64,000 bases of DNA from Rhodobacteraceae bacterium EL129 (lineage in GTDB: Bacteria > Pseudomonadota > Alphaproteobacteria > Rhodobacterales > Rhodobacteraceae). Below the pieces are notes generated by a model, which was not told the origin of the DNA, searched no databases, and worked only from the letters and a program-made list of their open reading frames with translations. Position 1 is the stretch's first letter. The number at the start of each line of letters is the position of its first letter. Position numbers and translations under genes: made by a program. The DNA lies in contig ONZJ01000002.1 of assembly GCA_900313005.1 (NCBI GenBank), forward strand, positions 3,507,909 to 3,571,908, read 5' to 3'. This document shows positions 55,608-64,000 of the stretch, one piece after another.

Positions 55608-56378
55608 TCAGCCTCCAAACGGATGCAGAATGAAACGGTGGAGCGCATCGACCCAGAGAGCCAGCATTGAAGGGGCCAACAGCAGCAAAAAAACCATGCC
55701 CCCCAGAGTTATGACTGGTGCGCCGATAAAGACGACCATCATTTGCGGCATGGCACGGTTGATGACCCCAAGAGTCAGATTGTAAAGGACCGACACAATT
55801 ACGAACGGCGCCGCCAAGGTAAAGGCAAAGGCAAAGGCGTGTGAAATACGACTGATCCCCCAATCCGTGATCAGCCCCGTGTCCGGGACCTGTCCCACGG
55901 GGAAGATCGCATAGGTGTGGACAATCATTTCCGCCAGACGCACATGTAGATCCAAAATCATTGCCAGAGCAATTGCGCCTACAACCAAAAGGTGTCCGAT
56001 GGCTGGCATCGGCGTCACCCCCGCGCTTCCCAGGATATGTGCCAGGGACGTGGATTGTGCCGCAATTGATCCCGCGGTTTGCAAAGCCATGAGAAAAAGG
56101 CGGATACCGATGCCGATCAGGACGCCAATCAAAGTCTCACCCAGGACAAGGGCAGCCAGAGGCGGAGGATCGCGTAACACATCCACCAAAAATGGGTGCG
56201 CAGCCGGGGCGACAACAACCGTCATCGCCAATGCGATCACTAGCTTGATCCGGACCGGCACCGAGCGCTCACCAAATCCGGGAAACAACGACATCACAGG
56301 CGCAGCGCGCAGCAAAACGATAAAATGCAACCACAAGATATCCTGGCTTGCTTTGAGAAGAGTTTCTGCCTCATTCAT
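55608..56378 (-). CDS. fliR: Flagellar export gate protein FliR
   Basis: This 256-residue membrane protein has several helices. The GFGERSVPVRIKLVIALAMT segment near 35 and FTLAAPFVIVSVLYNLTLGVINRAMPQM near 190 are typical. It completes the FliPQR gate and is coupled to flhA by an ATGA overlap. Confidence 0.93.
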   Translation of the reverse strand: MNEAETLLKASQDILWLHFIVLLRAAPVMSLFPGFGERSVPVRIKLVIALAMTVVVAPAAHPFLVDVLRDPPPLAALVLGETLIGVLIGIGIRLFLMALQTAGSIAAQSTSLAHILGSAGVTPMPAIGHLLVVGAIALAMILDLHVRLAEMIVHTYAIFPVGQVPDTGLITDWGISRISHAFAFAFTLAAPFVIVSVLYNLTLGVINRAMPQMMVVFIGAPVITLGGMVFLLLLAPSMLALWVDALHRFILHPFGG

Positions 56379-58465
56379 GCTGCGACCACGCCAACCAGAG
56401 CAGGTTTTGCATCTGTACCGATTTCTTCAAATGACAGCACTGGATTGGGGATGTTACGGGCATGCAAAACAGTGCGCAGGAACCGTCGCCTGACAGTCGA
56501 GGTGACAATCGCCGGGAAAATGCCCTGACTTGACGCCTTGCCGACTTCTTCTGATACAGCCTCTGTAAGAGAGTTGAAAAATTGAGGCGGCAAAGCCACA
56601 TCCAGACGATTAGGTTCGCTATCAATCTGGTAGGTCGAAAAGGTATCCTCCCATTCGGGAGCAAGCTGAATCAACGGCAGACTGCCATCTTCGCGCTGCA
56701 AATTGGCAACCAGTTGGAAACCAAGCCTTTGACGGACGTGTTCGCAAATCGCTTCGGCATGTGCGCCAAACATTTGCCGTCCTTCCGCTGTTGCCTCGAG
56801 GATCAAGGGCAGATTGCGAATGGACACCTGTTCGGCCAGCAGCAAACGCAAAACGGCGTGCAAAAGGTCGGGTGGCACACGGTCCGGAATGATTTCATCC
56901 AAAAGTTTGCGATTGGCCTCAGACCGGGTCGGATCGGACAGGTTAACCATTTCGTCCAGCAACCGACGCATGGATTTCATCGTTAACAATCGACCAAGGT
57001 TGCGCCGAATCACTTCAAGCAGATGTGTGGCAAGCACTTCCGTTGGGGCCACCATCGTAACACCGCTTATAGCCAGATCTTCCTGCATGTCCGAGCTGAT
57101 CCAACGGGCCGGAGCGCCATAGACGGGCTCATTCACATCTTCGCCGGCAGGCAGTTCGGGGTGCCCTTGCGGATCAAGTGCCATCATTTGATCAGTACGC
57201 AAAACGGCACGTGCTTGCTCAACACCCTGGACGCGGATCACATATGTACCATGGGCGATTCCAGGCTCATCGGTCAGCCTGATGTCAGGCAGGATGACAC
57301 CGTATCGGGTCGCAATATGCGTGCGCATGTTTGAAATGCGTACATCCAACCCAGTACCTGGATCCAAGACCAGATTGACCAGGTCCGTCGCAAACTCCAC
57401 GTGAATATCATCCAGCTCAAGGATATCGCCGAGGGACTTTTCTGGCATGATTTCGTTTTCCGTTTCCGGCAGGTCAAGCACTTCGGACGCAGTTCGCGCA
57501 GACCGTCTCATCGCGATGGCCAAGCCTCCTAGAACCAAGGCGCCAATCATGAACGGTAGAAACGGCAAACCAGGGACCAACGCAAACAGCCCCATGAGCA
57601 CACCAACCGTCGCCAACGCGGACGGATGCCGCCCAAGCTGCTTGACCAGTGCTAAATCTGTCGCACCGGTCGTGCCTCCACGTGCCAACAACAAAGCCGA
57701 CGCAATCGAGATGATCACGGCAGGAATTTGCGTCACCAACCCATCACCGACCGTCAGGATCGTGTAGGTTTCAAACGCGCGGCCTAATGGCATGTCGTGC
57801 ACGACGATGCCCATGATCAATCCCATCACAAGATTGAGAAGTGTGATCAGCAGGCCTGCAACCGCGTCTCCTTTAACAAATTTTGAAGCGCCATCCAACG
57901 AGCCAAAAAATGTAGTCTCTTGCTGTTCGCGTTCGCGGCGTTCCTTCGCTTCCTTATGATCAATGGCGCCAGCGGACATATCGCTGTCGATGGCCAATTG
58001 TTTGCCGGGCATTCCGTCCAGAGCAAAGCGTGCACTGACTTCGGCCATACGCGCGGCCCCTTTGGTGATCACCATGAAATTGACAATCAGCAGAACACCG
58101 AACACGACAAGGCCCAGAAAAACGCTGCCTCCCATAATGAAATTGGCAAAGCCTTCGATGACTTCACCCGCGGCGTTCGTGCCTGTGTGACCTTGACCAA
58201 TGATCAGTTTGGTGGACGAAATGTTCAGCGATAACCGCAACATGAGCGACGCCAGCAAAATTGTGGGGAAAGCGGAAAAATCCAACGGTCGTTCGATGAA
58301 AAGAGTGACCGTAAAGATCAATATCGCCAAGGCGAAAGACGCGGCCAACCCGACATCCAGCACCCATGCGGGCACAGGCAAAATCATCATGACGATGACC
58401 GCCATAAGCGCCAATGCCAGCAAAACGGTGGGGTTGAAGACGCTTGCGAAACTCATGCGGTCCAT
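56375..58465 (-). CDS. flhA: Flagellar export gate protein FlhA
   Basis: 696 residues: about eight membrane helices in the first half, with FPTILLASLMLRLSLNISSTKLI, the FHIPEP-like loop and the GDAVAGLLITLLN segment, then a large cytoplasmic ring domain. It forms the nonameric ring that receives chaperone-cargo complexes. It lies three bases after the transglycosylase gene. The family length is normal. Confidence 0.95.
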   Translation of the reverse strand: MDRMSFASVFNPTVLLALALMAVIVMMILPVPAWVLDVGLAASFALAILIFTVTLFIERPLDFSAFPTILLASLMLRLSLNISSTKLIIGQGHTGTNAAGEVIEGFANFIMGGSVFLGLVVFGVLLIVNFMVITKGAARMAEVSARFALDGMPGKQLAIDSDMSAGAIDHKEAKERREREQQETTFFGSLDGASKFVKGDAVAGLLITLLNLVMGLIMGIVVHDMPLGRAFETYTILTVGDGLVTQIPAVIISIASALLLARGGTTGATDLALVKQLGRHPSALATVGVLMGLFALVPGLPFLPFMIGALVLGGLAIAMRRSARTASEVLDLPETENEIMPEKSLGDILELDDIHVEFATDLVNLVLDPGTGLDVRISNMRTHIATRYGVILPDIRLTDEPGIAHGTYVIRVQGVEQARAVLRTDQMMALDPQGHPELPAGEDVNEPVYGAPARWISSDMQEDLAISGVTMVAPTEVLATHLLEVIRRNLGRLLTMKSMRRLLDEMVNLSDPTRSEANRKLLDEIIPDRVPPDLLHAVLRLLLAEQVSIRNLPLILEATAEGRQMFGAHAEAICEHVRQRLGFQLVANLQREDGSLPLIQLAPEWEDTFSTYQIDSEPNRLDVALPPQFFNSLTEAVSEEVGKASSQGIFPAIVTSTVRRRFLRTVLHARNIPNPVLSFEEIGTDAKPALVGVVAA

Positions 58466-58468
58466 GCT

Positions 58469-59191
58469 TCAAGACCCTTCAAGCGGCTGGGCCTGCTTAA
58501 ACAAACTCTGTCCAGCAACAGCCCCCAATGGGACAAGAGAACCGCGTCGACCCGAGGATGATCCGCCTTGCAAAAGAGGGAACGTGTTCACACGTGGTGC
58601 GCGTGTATCGCTCGAAATCTGAGCCAGGCTAATCTGATCTGCATGCATCTGTTTTTGGTGAATACCGTCAAACCGCGCGCGGTATTTCTTGGCATATACC
58701 GGGGTACGGGAATGATATGCGCCCGCGGCTTTGGACCAATTCCCGGTTTCGTTGTGCAATCTGGTTAAAAATTGGGCTGCGTAGCGGGCATTTGCCACGG
58801 GATCAAACATTTCATCGATCGAGTGAAAGGCCTGGTGATGCCATTTGTAGTTGATCTGAAAACAGCCCACGTCGAAGCTGCGCGCGCCGCGTTTGAAGTT
58901 TTTGAAGACATAAGTGCGTGCGGCATCTTCAGTTTCAAACCACTTTCCAGCCCCTTCCATGTTTACAGTCCAAGGCCAGGGCTGCAGTGCGCCATCACGG
59001 ATACGACCTGTTTCCGTGCGCGTGATCGAGCGCAAAACTGAGAGCGGTACACCAGTTTCCGACGCCGCAACCTGAGCTGCGTGGTCGCAGATCAAGGCAG
59101 TCCGGGAGGCGGAAAATATAGGAGAGGGCACGCTGGTCAAGCTGAATAAAATAATGGGCAGATACACCCGACCGGATAACCGGCGCGGCAT
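58469..59191 (-). CDS. Lytic transglycosylase, SLT family (probable SltF)
   Basis: 240 residues with a signal peptide and a lysozyme-like SLT domain. The catalytic Glu is probably that in RSITRTETGRIRDG (near 70), and SFDVGCFQINYKWH and PVANARYAAQFL follow. In Rhodobacter sphaeroides a flagellum-specific transglycosylase, SltF, opens the wall for the rod and partners the muramidase-free FlgJ. This gene sits in the flagellar operon and the local FlgJ also lacks a muramidase, so I infer the same role. ATG 59191 with GGAAG upstream is preferred over 59236. Confidence 0.85.
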   Translation of the reverse strand: MPRRLSGRVYLPIILFSLTSVPSPIFSASRTALICDHAAQVAASETGVPLSVLRSITRTETGRIRDGALQPWPWTVNMEGAGKWFETEDAARTYVFKNFKRGARSFDVGCFQINYKWHHQAFHSIDEMFDPVANARYAAQFLTRLHNETGNWSKAAGAYHSRTPVYAKKYRARFDGIHQKQMHADQISLAQISSDTRAPRVNTFPLLQGGSSSGRRGSLVPLGAVAGQSLFKQAQPLEGS

Positions 59192-59302
59192 TTTCTTCCG
59201 TTCAATCACGTTCTGAGATCCTCGCATCGGCCACATTCTGTGGCTACGCGATCAGACTAGAACTCCGGGATTTAGATTTGGTAACCAGCTTTGAATTTCA
59301 CC

Positions 59303-61576
59303 TTACGGCGAGGCGTTGTGGTCCAGGCGATTGGAGGCAAGTAGCGCGTCCAATGTGCGCCGCATGTCTTGGCTATCCTCTAGAAGCCTGCGGTTTTCAG
59401 CTAGAACTTCAACCGGTGCCTGAGCATCAAGGGGTATTTCTGGTGATCTTCCCAGGAGAGCTGCGAGATTTTCATACACCTCTCCTCTTGCGGCAGCGAC
59501 ATCCCAATCAGATGCAAGCCAGGCTTGTCTTTGCGCCTGATCGATTTCATCTGCTGCCACATATAGATGGCTTGCGGCTTTGTGTTCACCCACCATGTCG
59601 TGCGCTTTCGCGCGCAGCATAGAAACGTTAGGCCCGTCTAATCCCAATAGATCAACAACTGCACGCCTTGGCAGACCTTGCGCCAATGAAACACGTGCTC
59701 GCAACAGTTGGCGGTCTCGCTCGGCAAAATGACCGGGTGGAAGATCTTCACTCAAGTAATTCTCAGCTCTCTCCGGAAAGCCCAACAACAAAAATCGCTC
59801 GGCAATGGTATGTTGCGTCTGCGGTCGTATGTCCCTACTGGCCTCGCCTGCATGCCAAAGAACGTATTGCAGGAACGTGACATCATCTGATGTATCGGTG
59901 ATCCGCTGCAACAAATCGGTTAGCAATTCGGCACGCTCTACTTTTCCAAGGCGCGGCACCAGTGCTGAAAATTCAGTAAACGCTTGATCGACTGCACCCG
60001 AGGCCACAAGACTGCGGATGAAGGCTTGCTGCAAGGCCAACCCTATATCCTCATCACGATTTTCGTAAGCATAGGCTCCGGCAAGTTGGGCCAGCTCATA
60101 AGATATTTCTCGGTCAGACCGAAATCGTTGATCAACCATTTTGACAATAGCTTCGGCAGATGGCTCTGAATTGCTTTCGATGACGTCTTGCAATGCTTGA
60201 TCTGCCTTGCTCGGCTCATCCAAATCGACAAGCAAATCTGCGGTGGCGAGCTCTGACTCGGGTGATTTTGCGTCTTTGTTGCGATCAATAATGCGCAGCA
60301 GCTTGGATGATACGTCCGTTTGACCGATACGCAGGAATCTTTCGGCAAGGTCCGGGCCATAATATTTGCGAAGATGCACCGGTAGCGCCCCAAATGAACG
60401 TAATACTGAATCGGTATCAATGGGCGTTCCACGAGGCAATTTCGCATAAGAAAGCGCCGCCCAGAGAGCTGCAGATGTTTCGCAATCCAACTGGCTTGCA
60501 GAAAGAGGCGCTTCTGCTGAGTGGCCATTTTCGGCAATGGCGGCCAGGATCAAGAGCAGGTGTTTTTCCTCGTTATCTTCGGGCAAAAGACCAAGAACCA
60601 CTTTGGCCTCTGCTCCAAATCCAAAAAAAAGGTAAAGACGTGCTAGCAGCAGTGCAGTGTTCTGATCTGGTTTGTCGAATTCACCTATCAGATCACGGCG
60701 AAGCGTAGAGATTTGAGAGGCGTAGTCGTCGTCGTGCCCCCAGCTTGCCACATCAATCCTATCATCGGGAATACATCCAGATGACATTTGCCTCCGGTGC
60801 TCTTCCATTGGCCCGCCCATGAATGCACGATCAATGCTGCTGTGCGCCGTCAGATTGATACGATCCGCGTTTTCGGTGCCATCTGTGACTTGGATGTTAG
60901 GTGTTTGAATTTCATCCGCCCCCCTGTCTTCTTCATCGGCACGATCAGGACGGGTGAGATTCGGCGTTAAAAGTCCCTGTGATGCAGCTCGCCCAATTTG
61001 CCGGAGAAGCCTGTCTCGCACTTCGGGCGAAAGAGATGATACTGGCAAGATTTCATCGGGATCAGCGACTGCTTCAGAGTTGAGCGTAGGAAATGCCTCC
61101 TCAATCAACGACGTCGAGGTCAAAGGGCGTAAGCCATCAAACGGCTCTGGATTGGAAGGGTCTGCTCCGTCGGTTTCGGAAGAAACCTGTGTCGTTTCAG
61201 TTGCCTCTTCGGCTAAGTCTGATCCGTCTCGTACATCCACAACAAGCATTGTGCGGTCATGCCAAAACATCGCAACATTGCAGGCACAGCTGAAGCTGAG
61301 TTCAAGCGCGTTTTCTGACTGATTCCAGCGGACGGCTTCGATACGGTCCCGCGGGATACGCCTGAATATTTCGCTGGTGTCCAATTTGAAGGGTGGTTTT
61401 GTGAAAACCACGCGAGCGCCATCAGTGGTTTTTTCGACGGTCCAATCGGCACGCTTTGGCAATTCCATCGTCAATCGAGAAAAATCTGAATGTTCGCCTG
61501 AGCGCACTTGCACCTCTTGCGCCATGGAGGCGCCGGCAATCCAAAGCAAGCATAGCAAGATCAAACCAATACGCAT
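59303..61576 (-). CDS. Large periplasmic helical-repeat protein of the motor operon
   Basis: 757 residues from ATG 61576. A signal peptide (MRIGLILLCLLWIAGASMAQ) is followed by an N-terminal beta-rich domain of about 120 residues (FSRLTMELPKRADWTVEK, AVRWNQSENALELSFS), resembling AMIN-like peptidoglycan-binding domains, then a long acidic linker and about 450 residues of TPR-like helical repeats. The start overlaps the motA stop (TGATG), so it is translated with the stator gene. It may be a periplasmic motor component such as MotC in Sinorhizobium or MotF in Rhodobacter, but I recognise no motif that proves it. Confidence 0.75.
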   Translation of the reverse strand: MRIGLILLCLLWIAGASMAQEVQVRSGEHSDFSRLTMELPKRADWTVEKTTDGARVVFTKPPFKLDTSEIFRRIPRDRIEAVRWNQSENALELSFSCACNVAMFWHDRTMLVVDVRDGSDLAEEATETTQVSSETDGADPSNPEPFDGLRPLTSTSLIEEAFPTLNSEAVADPDEILPVSSLSPEVRDRLLRQIGRAASQGLLTPNLTRPDRADEEDRGADEIQTPNIQVTDGTENADRINLTAHSSIDRAFMGGPMEEHRRQMSSGCIPDDRIDVASWGHDDDYASQISTLRRDLIGEFDKPDQNTALLLARLYLFFGFGAEAKVVLGLLPEDNEEKHLLLILAAIAENGHSAEAPLSASQLDCETSAALWAALSYAKLPRGTPIDTDSVLRSFGALPVHLRKYYGPDLAERFLRIGQTDVSSKLLRIIDRNKDAKSPESELATADLLVDLDEPSKADQALQDVIESNSEPSAEAIVKMVDQRFRSDREISYELAQLAGAYAYENRDEDIGLALQQAFIRSLVASGAVDQAFTEFSALVPRLGKVERAELLTDLLQRITDTSDDVTFLQYVLWHAGEASRDIRPQTQHTIAERFLLLGFPERAENYLSEDLPPGHFAERDRQLLRARVSLAQGLPRRAVVDLLGLDGPNVSMLRAKAHDMVGEHKAASHLYVAADEIDQAQRQAWLASDWDVAAARGEVYENLAALLGRSPEIPLDAQAPVEVLAENRRLLEDSQDMRRTLDALLASNRLDHNASP

Positions 61577-62445
61577 CAGGCGGCGTCCTGTTTGACTGCT
61601 TTGAGCGCTTCTTCGAGGTCGTTGAAACTCGGCCGACAATGAGAGGGGGTATTCTGGCGTCCGACTTCAATGCAGATGTTCGTTGCATGGTTATAGAGGT
61701 TGGCGACCAACACCTCGCGAATGAGTTGATAGAAATGCCCGTCTTCTTCAACCACCGTTTTGACTTTGCTCGCAAAAGGCCCGACCAAACCGTAAGACAG
61801 GAACACTCCCAAAAACGTGCCGACGAGAGCCCCACCAATCATCTTGCCCAGAATTTCTGGGGGTTGATCAATGGAGGCCATTGTTTTGATAACGCCAAGA
61901 ACAGCCGCAACGATCCCAAGCGCTGGAAGCCCATCCGCCATCGTCTGCAAGGCATGACTGGAATGCATTGCATGATGCATGTTCGCATCCATTCGTTTTT
62001 CCAATACCTCCTCCACCTGATGCGGATCGTCATAGTTCATCGACGCCGAGCGCATGGTATCACTGATCAGGGCAACCGCCTCACCATCTGCTTGAATCTT
62101 GGGGTATTTGGAAAAAATTGAAGAGGAACCGGGTTCCTCGATATGCTCTTCAATGGCGACGGGATTGGACCGTGCCAAGCGGATCAATTCAAACAGCAGG
62201 CACAGAAGGTCGCGGTAGTCTTCATGCTTCCATTTGGGGCCTTTAAACACTTTGCCGATATCTTTGATGGTGTGTTTGACCGCGGACATATCATTGGAAA
62301 TCAGAAAAGCCCCAATGGCCGCTCCTCCGATCATCATCATTTCAAACGGCAGAGCTTTGAGAATGATGCCGAGCTTGCCGCCTGCCAATAGGTAGCCACC
62401 AAACACCATCACCATAATTACAAGAATACCAACTATTCCAATCAT
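61576..62445 (-). CDS. motA: Flagellar stator protein MotA
   Basis: 289 residues with four membrane helices. The C-terminal pore segments LPALGIVAAVLGVIKTMASIDQPPEILGKMIGGALVGTFLGVFLSYGLVGPFA are diagnostic, and the cytoplasmic loop has a run of charged residues (EEVLEKRMDANM). It channels protons with MotB to turn the rotor. motB is not adjacent here, so it must be elsewhere. It follows the motE gene by 70 bases. Confidence 0.95.
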   Translation of the reverse strand: MIGIVGILVIMVMVFGGYLLAGGKLGIILKALPFEMMMIGGAAIGAFLISNDMSAVKHTIKDIGKVFKGPKWKHEDYRDLLCLLFELIRLARSNPVAIEEHIEEPGSSSIFSKYPKIQADGEAVALISDTMRSASMNYDDPHQVEEVLEKRMDANMHHAMHSSHALQTMADGLPALGIVAAVLGVIKTMASIDQPPEILGKMIGGALVGTFLGVFLSYGLVGPFASKVKTVVEEDGHFYQLIREVLVANLYNHATNICIEVGRQNTPSHCRPSFNDLEEALKAVKQDAA

Positions 62446-62515
62446 CGCCTTCTCCGCTTGGATTGCTGGTCTGACAGTCGCATCTCTGAGTTAAAAAACC
62501 GTGCGTACCGACAGT

Positions 62516-63127
62516 TTATTCACGTGGTACCTTTGCATTTCGGCCCGCAAGAACAACGCTGAACCGATGTGCAGATTCTGGGCTGAGCCCAGCCAGGATT
62601 GCCGCCGCGGCATCAGGCCTCATTCGGCCCAGAAACCCAGCCGCGAATTCTGGTGTCATTTCTTCAAAAAGGGCAGCGGCTTGCTTGGGTTTCATCGTCT
62701 CGTAAACCTTGGTCAGTCGCGCCAAATCCCCCTCGGCCGCAGTTTCTGCCAATGCAATCGTTGCACGCAACTCAATTTCAGCGGCCGAAAGCGCCGCGAG
62801 TTTCTGCGTGACCTGTTCGTCAACAATTTTCAAAGCATGCAGTCGGTTGCGCAGCGCAACTTCCTGCTCTTGGATGCGCCTCTCACGCTTCTGAAAGGCA
62901 TCCAGCATGGCCTTGAATTCTTCGGGTGTTTTTACCTGAGATTGAGCAGGCTCAAGGGGGGTAACCTCCATTTCTTCGGTCGCCAAGGCAAAGGCTTGTC
63001 CTGCGTCGTCACCCATGCGCAATACAGCTGACCCCAGCAGCAAGGCAGCAATCGTGATCAAACCACCGCGATGTGCAGCGCGTCGTTTCCGGCGCGTGCG
63101 TCTTTCCGCCTTAGGTTTGATCATCAT
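62516..63127 (-). CDS. MotE-family flagellar protein (MgtE N-domain-like)
   Basis: 203 residues with one N-terminal membrane helix (GGLITIAALLLGSAVLRMG), a coiled-coil middle (FQKRERRIQEQEVALRNRLHALK), and a C-terminal domain KVYETMKPKQAAALFEEM and MRPDAAAAILAGL, the repeat of MgtE-intracellular/MotE proteins. Such proteins act as chaperones of periplasmic MotC in rhizobia. It overlaps the PflI-like gene by ATGA. Confidence 0.82.
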   Translation of the reverse strand: MMIKPKAERRTRRKRRAAHRGGLITIAALLLGSAVLRMGDDAGQAFALATEEMEVTPLEPAQSQVKTPEEFKAMLDAFQKRERRIQEQEVALRNRLHALKIVDEQVTQKLAALSAAEIELRATIALAETAAEGDLARLTKVYETMKPKQAAALFEEMTPEFAAGFLGRMRPDAAAAILAGLSPESAHRFSVVLAGRNAKVPRE

Positions 63128-63516
63128 GCTGCCCCCTCTTTGACATCCGAGTGCCTGCGAAACACAGGCGCTGTATGTTCAACCGCTGGCGCCTGTACTG
63201 GAGATGGAGTAGAGACAACTTGTGTTGTGGTTTCTGGCAAGTCGCTCATCGATGCCATCAGCAATTCCAATCGCTTTGAAACACCCTCTGCCCGATCGGT
63301 CAGCTCCTGCAGGGATAGGGTCGACGTTCCAGCGGATTGCTGCGCGATTTGTAGGGTTTTTGTCAGGTCATCAACCTGCGCTGACAAGACCGCCACCGCA
63401 CCCCCCATGCCATGTTCAAGGTCGTTAAACCGCGTCAATCTGCGTGCCAGAATGAAACAATAGAACCCGGCACCCAAAGCACCAGCCACAAGCAAAATGT
63501 CTGCAATCAATTCCAT
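63124..63516 (-). CDS. PflI-like flagellar positioning protein (DUF6468)
   Basis: 130 residues with one N-terminal helix (ADILLVAGALGAGFYCFILARRL), then FNDLEHGMGGAVAVLSAQVDDLTKTL and a Pro-rich tail. This pattern matches the DUF6468 family, which includes PflI, a factor placing the flagellum at the pole in Caulobacter. It follows fliL and is coupled to the motE-family gene. Confidence 0.75.
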   Translation of the reverse strand: MELIADILLVAGALGAGFYCFILARRLTRFNDLEHGMGGAVAVLSAQVDDLTKTLQIAQQSAGTSTLSLQELTDRAEGVSKRLELLMASMSDLPETTTQVVSTPSPVQAPAVEHTAPVFRRHSDVKEGAA

Positions 63517-63526
63517 CTTATCCTCA

Positions 63527-64000
63527 TCAATTCAGCACAAATTCCATGATCAGCAAGTCGTCCACGCGACCTGTTCCTGTCACGACCTGCACCCTGCGCA
63601 GCATTTGCGCACGCAGGCGGGTGAGAGATGCTCCATGCGCGATATCTTCGACTTCAAGCGCCCGCAGGTAGTTGTTCAACACGTCAACCACCCGAGGCAT
63701 GAGTTTGGTCACGTCTTCGGTGAATTCACTTCGCACTTCGAGCTGCGCACGAAATCGCAGATGCCCGTGGGGTTCCCCCAAGGATATGACAACCGGATCA
63801 ATCGGAACGAAGGCAACATCATCAAGTGTCGAGCCATGCTCCATGGCATGATCTTCTGCATGGTCCATCTCGCCATCAGCATGCGAATCGTCTCCGAACA
63901 ACATGCCCGATTGCACCGCGTAAAAGCCGCCTCCGCCACTCGCCAAAGCCAGCACGAACCCAATGATCAAAGGCATCTTTGATCCCTTCTTGGGCGCATC
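63527..64000 (-). CDS. fliL: FliL, partial (5' end beyond the window)
   Basis: At least 157 residues are visible: the frame stays open through DAPKKGSKMPLIIG to the window end, so the true start lies outside. It has a membrane helix (PLIIGFVLALASGGGGFYAV), an acidic His-rich linker, and the periplasmic domain with FVPIDPVVISLGEPHGHLRFRAQLEV, ending RVDDLLIMEFVLN. It is the orthodox FliL of this cluster and the stator-ring partner. It is 10 bases upstream of the PflI-like gene. Confidence 0.9.
   Translation of the reverse strand, partial: DAPKKGSKMPLIIGFVLALASGGGGFYAVQSGMLFGDDSHADGEMDHAEDHAMEHGSTLDDVAFVPIDPVVISLGEPHGHLRFRAQLEVRSEFTEDVTKLMPRVVDVLNNYLRALEVEDIAHGASLTRLRAQMLRRVQVVTGTGRVDDLLIMEFVLN

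Overview
The window looks like core chromosome of an alphaproteobacterium of the Rhodobacteraceae, probably the Roseobacter group. The evidence is gene order and family content: dnaA-dnaN-recF-gyrB with rpsT beside dnaA, mutM/ubiE/ubiB, a DctPQM TRAP transporter, a DUF6647 protein, and a single-locus flagellar cluster with FlaF, FlbT, DUF1217, PflI and MotE. I saw no transposase, integrase, CRISPR array, tRNA or rRNA. The species is not identifiable by eye.

Layout. 1-0.4 kb holds the 3' end of a DUF6647 HExxH protein. 0.8-6.98 kb is a glycerol-3-phosphate ABC operon (ugpB-A-E-C-Q, minus strand) with a divergent LysR regulator and a perfect palindrome between them. 7.2-8.6 kb carries rpsO, with a structured leader, and an RTX-repeat membrane protein. 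8.7-16.5 kb carries a C4-dicarboxylate-type TRAP transporter (dctPQM), a membrane acyltransferase and the DctB/DctD two-component pair; this DctD has lost the sigma54-contact loop and the Walker A lysine. 16.6-24.5 kb is a six-gene translationally coupled operon (hyuA, hyuB, aminotransferase, Asp/Glu racemase family, MmgE/PrpD, D-2-hydroxyacid dehydrogenase), probably a catabolic route whose substrate I cannot name. 24.9-32.0 kb is gyrB-recF-dnaN-dnaA and rpsT. 32.3-37.5 kb holds an enolase-superfamily enzyme, a crotonase, mutM, ubiE and ubiB. 37.6-40.8 kb has yjbH-yjbF exopolysaccharide genes facing a small YjbE-like gene. 41.1-42.0 kb is a phosphotransferase.

42.1-64 kb is the flagellar locus, built from several facing units: fliK-flgD (minus); flgJ-flgN, then flagellin-flaF-flbT-DUF1217 (plus); fliI (minus); flgB-flgC-fliE-fliQ-flgF-flgG-flgA-flgH-fliL-like (plus); and, on minus, fliL(partial)-pflI-motE-motA-large periplasmic protein-transglycosylase-flhA-fliR-flhB-FliJ-like. 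fliF, fliG, fliM/N, fliP, flgE, flgI, flgK/L and motB are not in the window and presumably lie outside it or elsewhere. CtrA-like TTAA-N7-TTAA sites lie upstream of the YjbE-like gene (perfect), between fliI and flgB (one mismatch) and upstream of the RTX gene (one mismatch), suggesting these surface and motility functions may share cell-cycle-type control.

The most useful follow-ups are the degenerate DctD with conserved-looking upstream dyads, the coupled hydantoinase operon, the large unassigned periplasmic protein in the motor operon, and the rpsO leader RNA.
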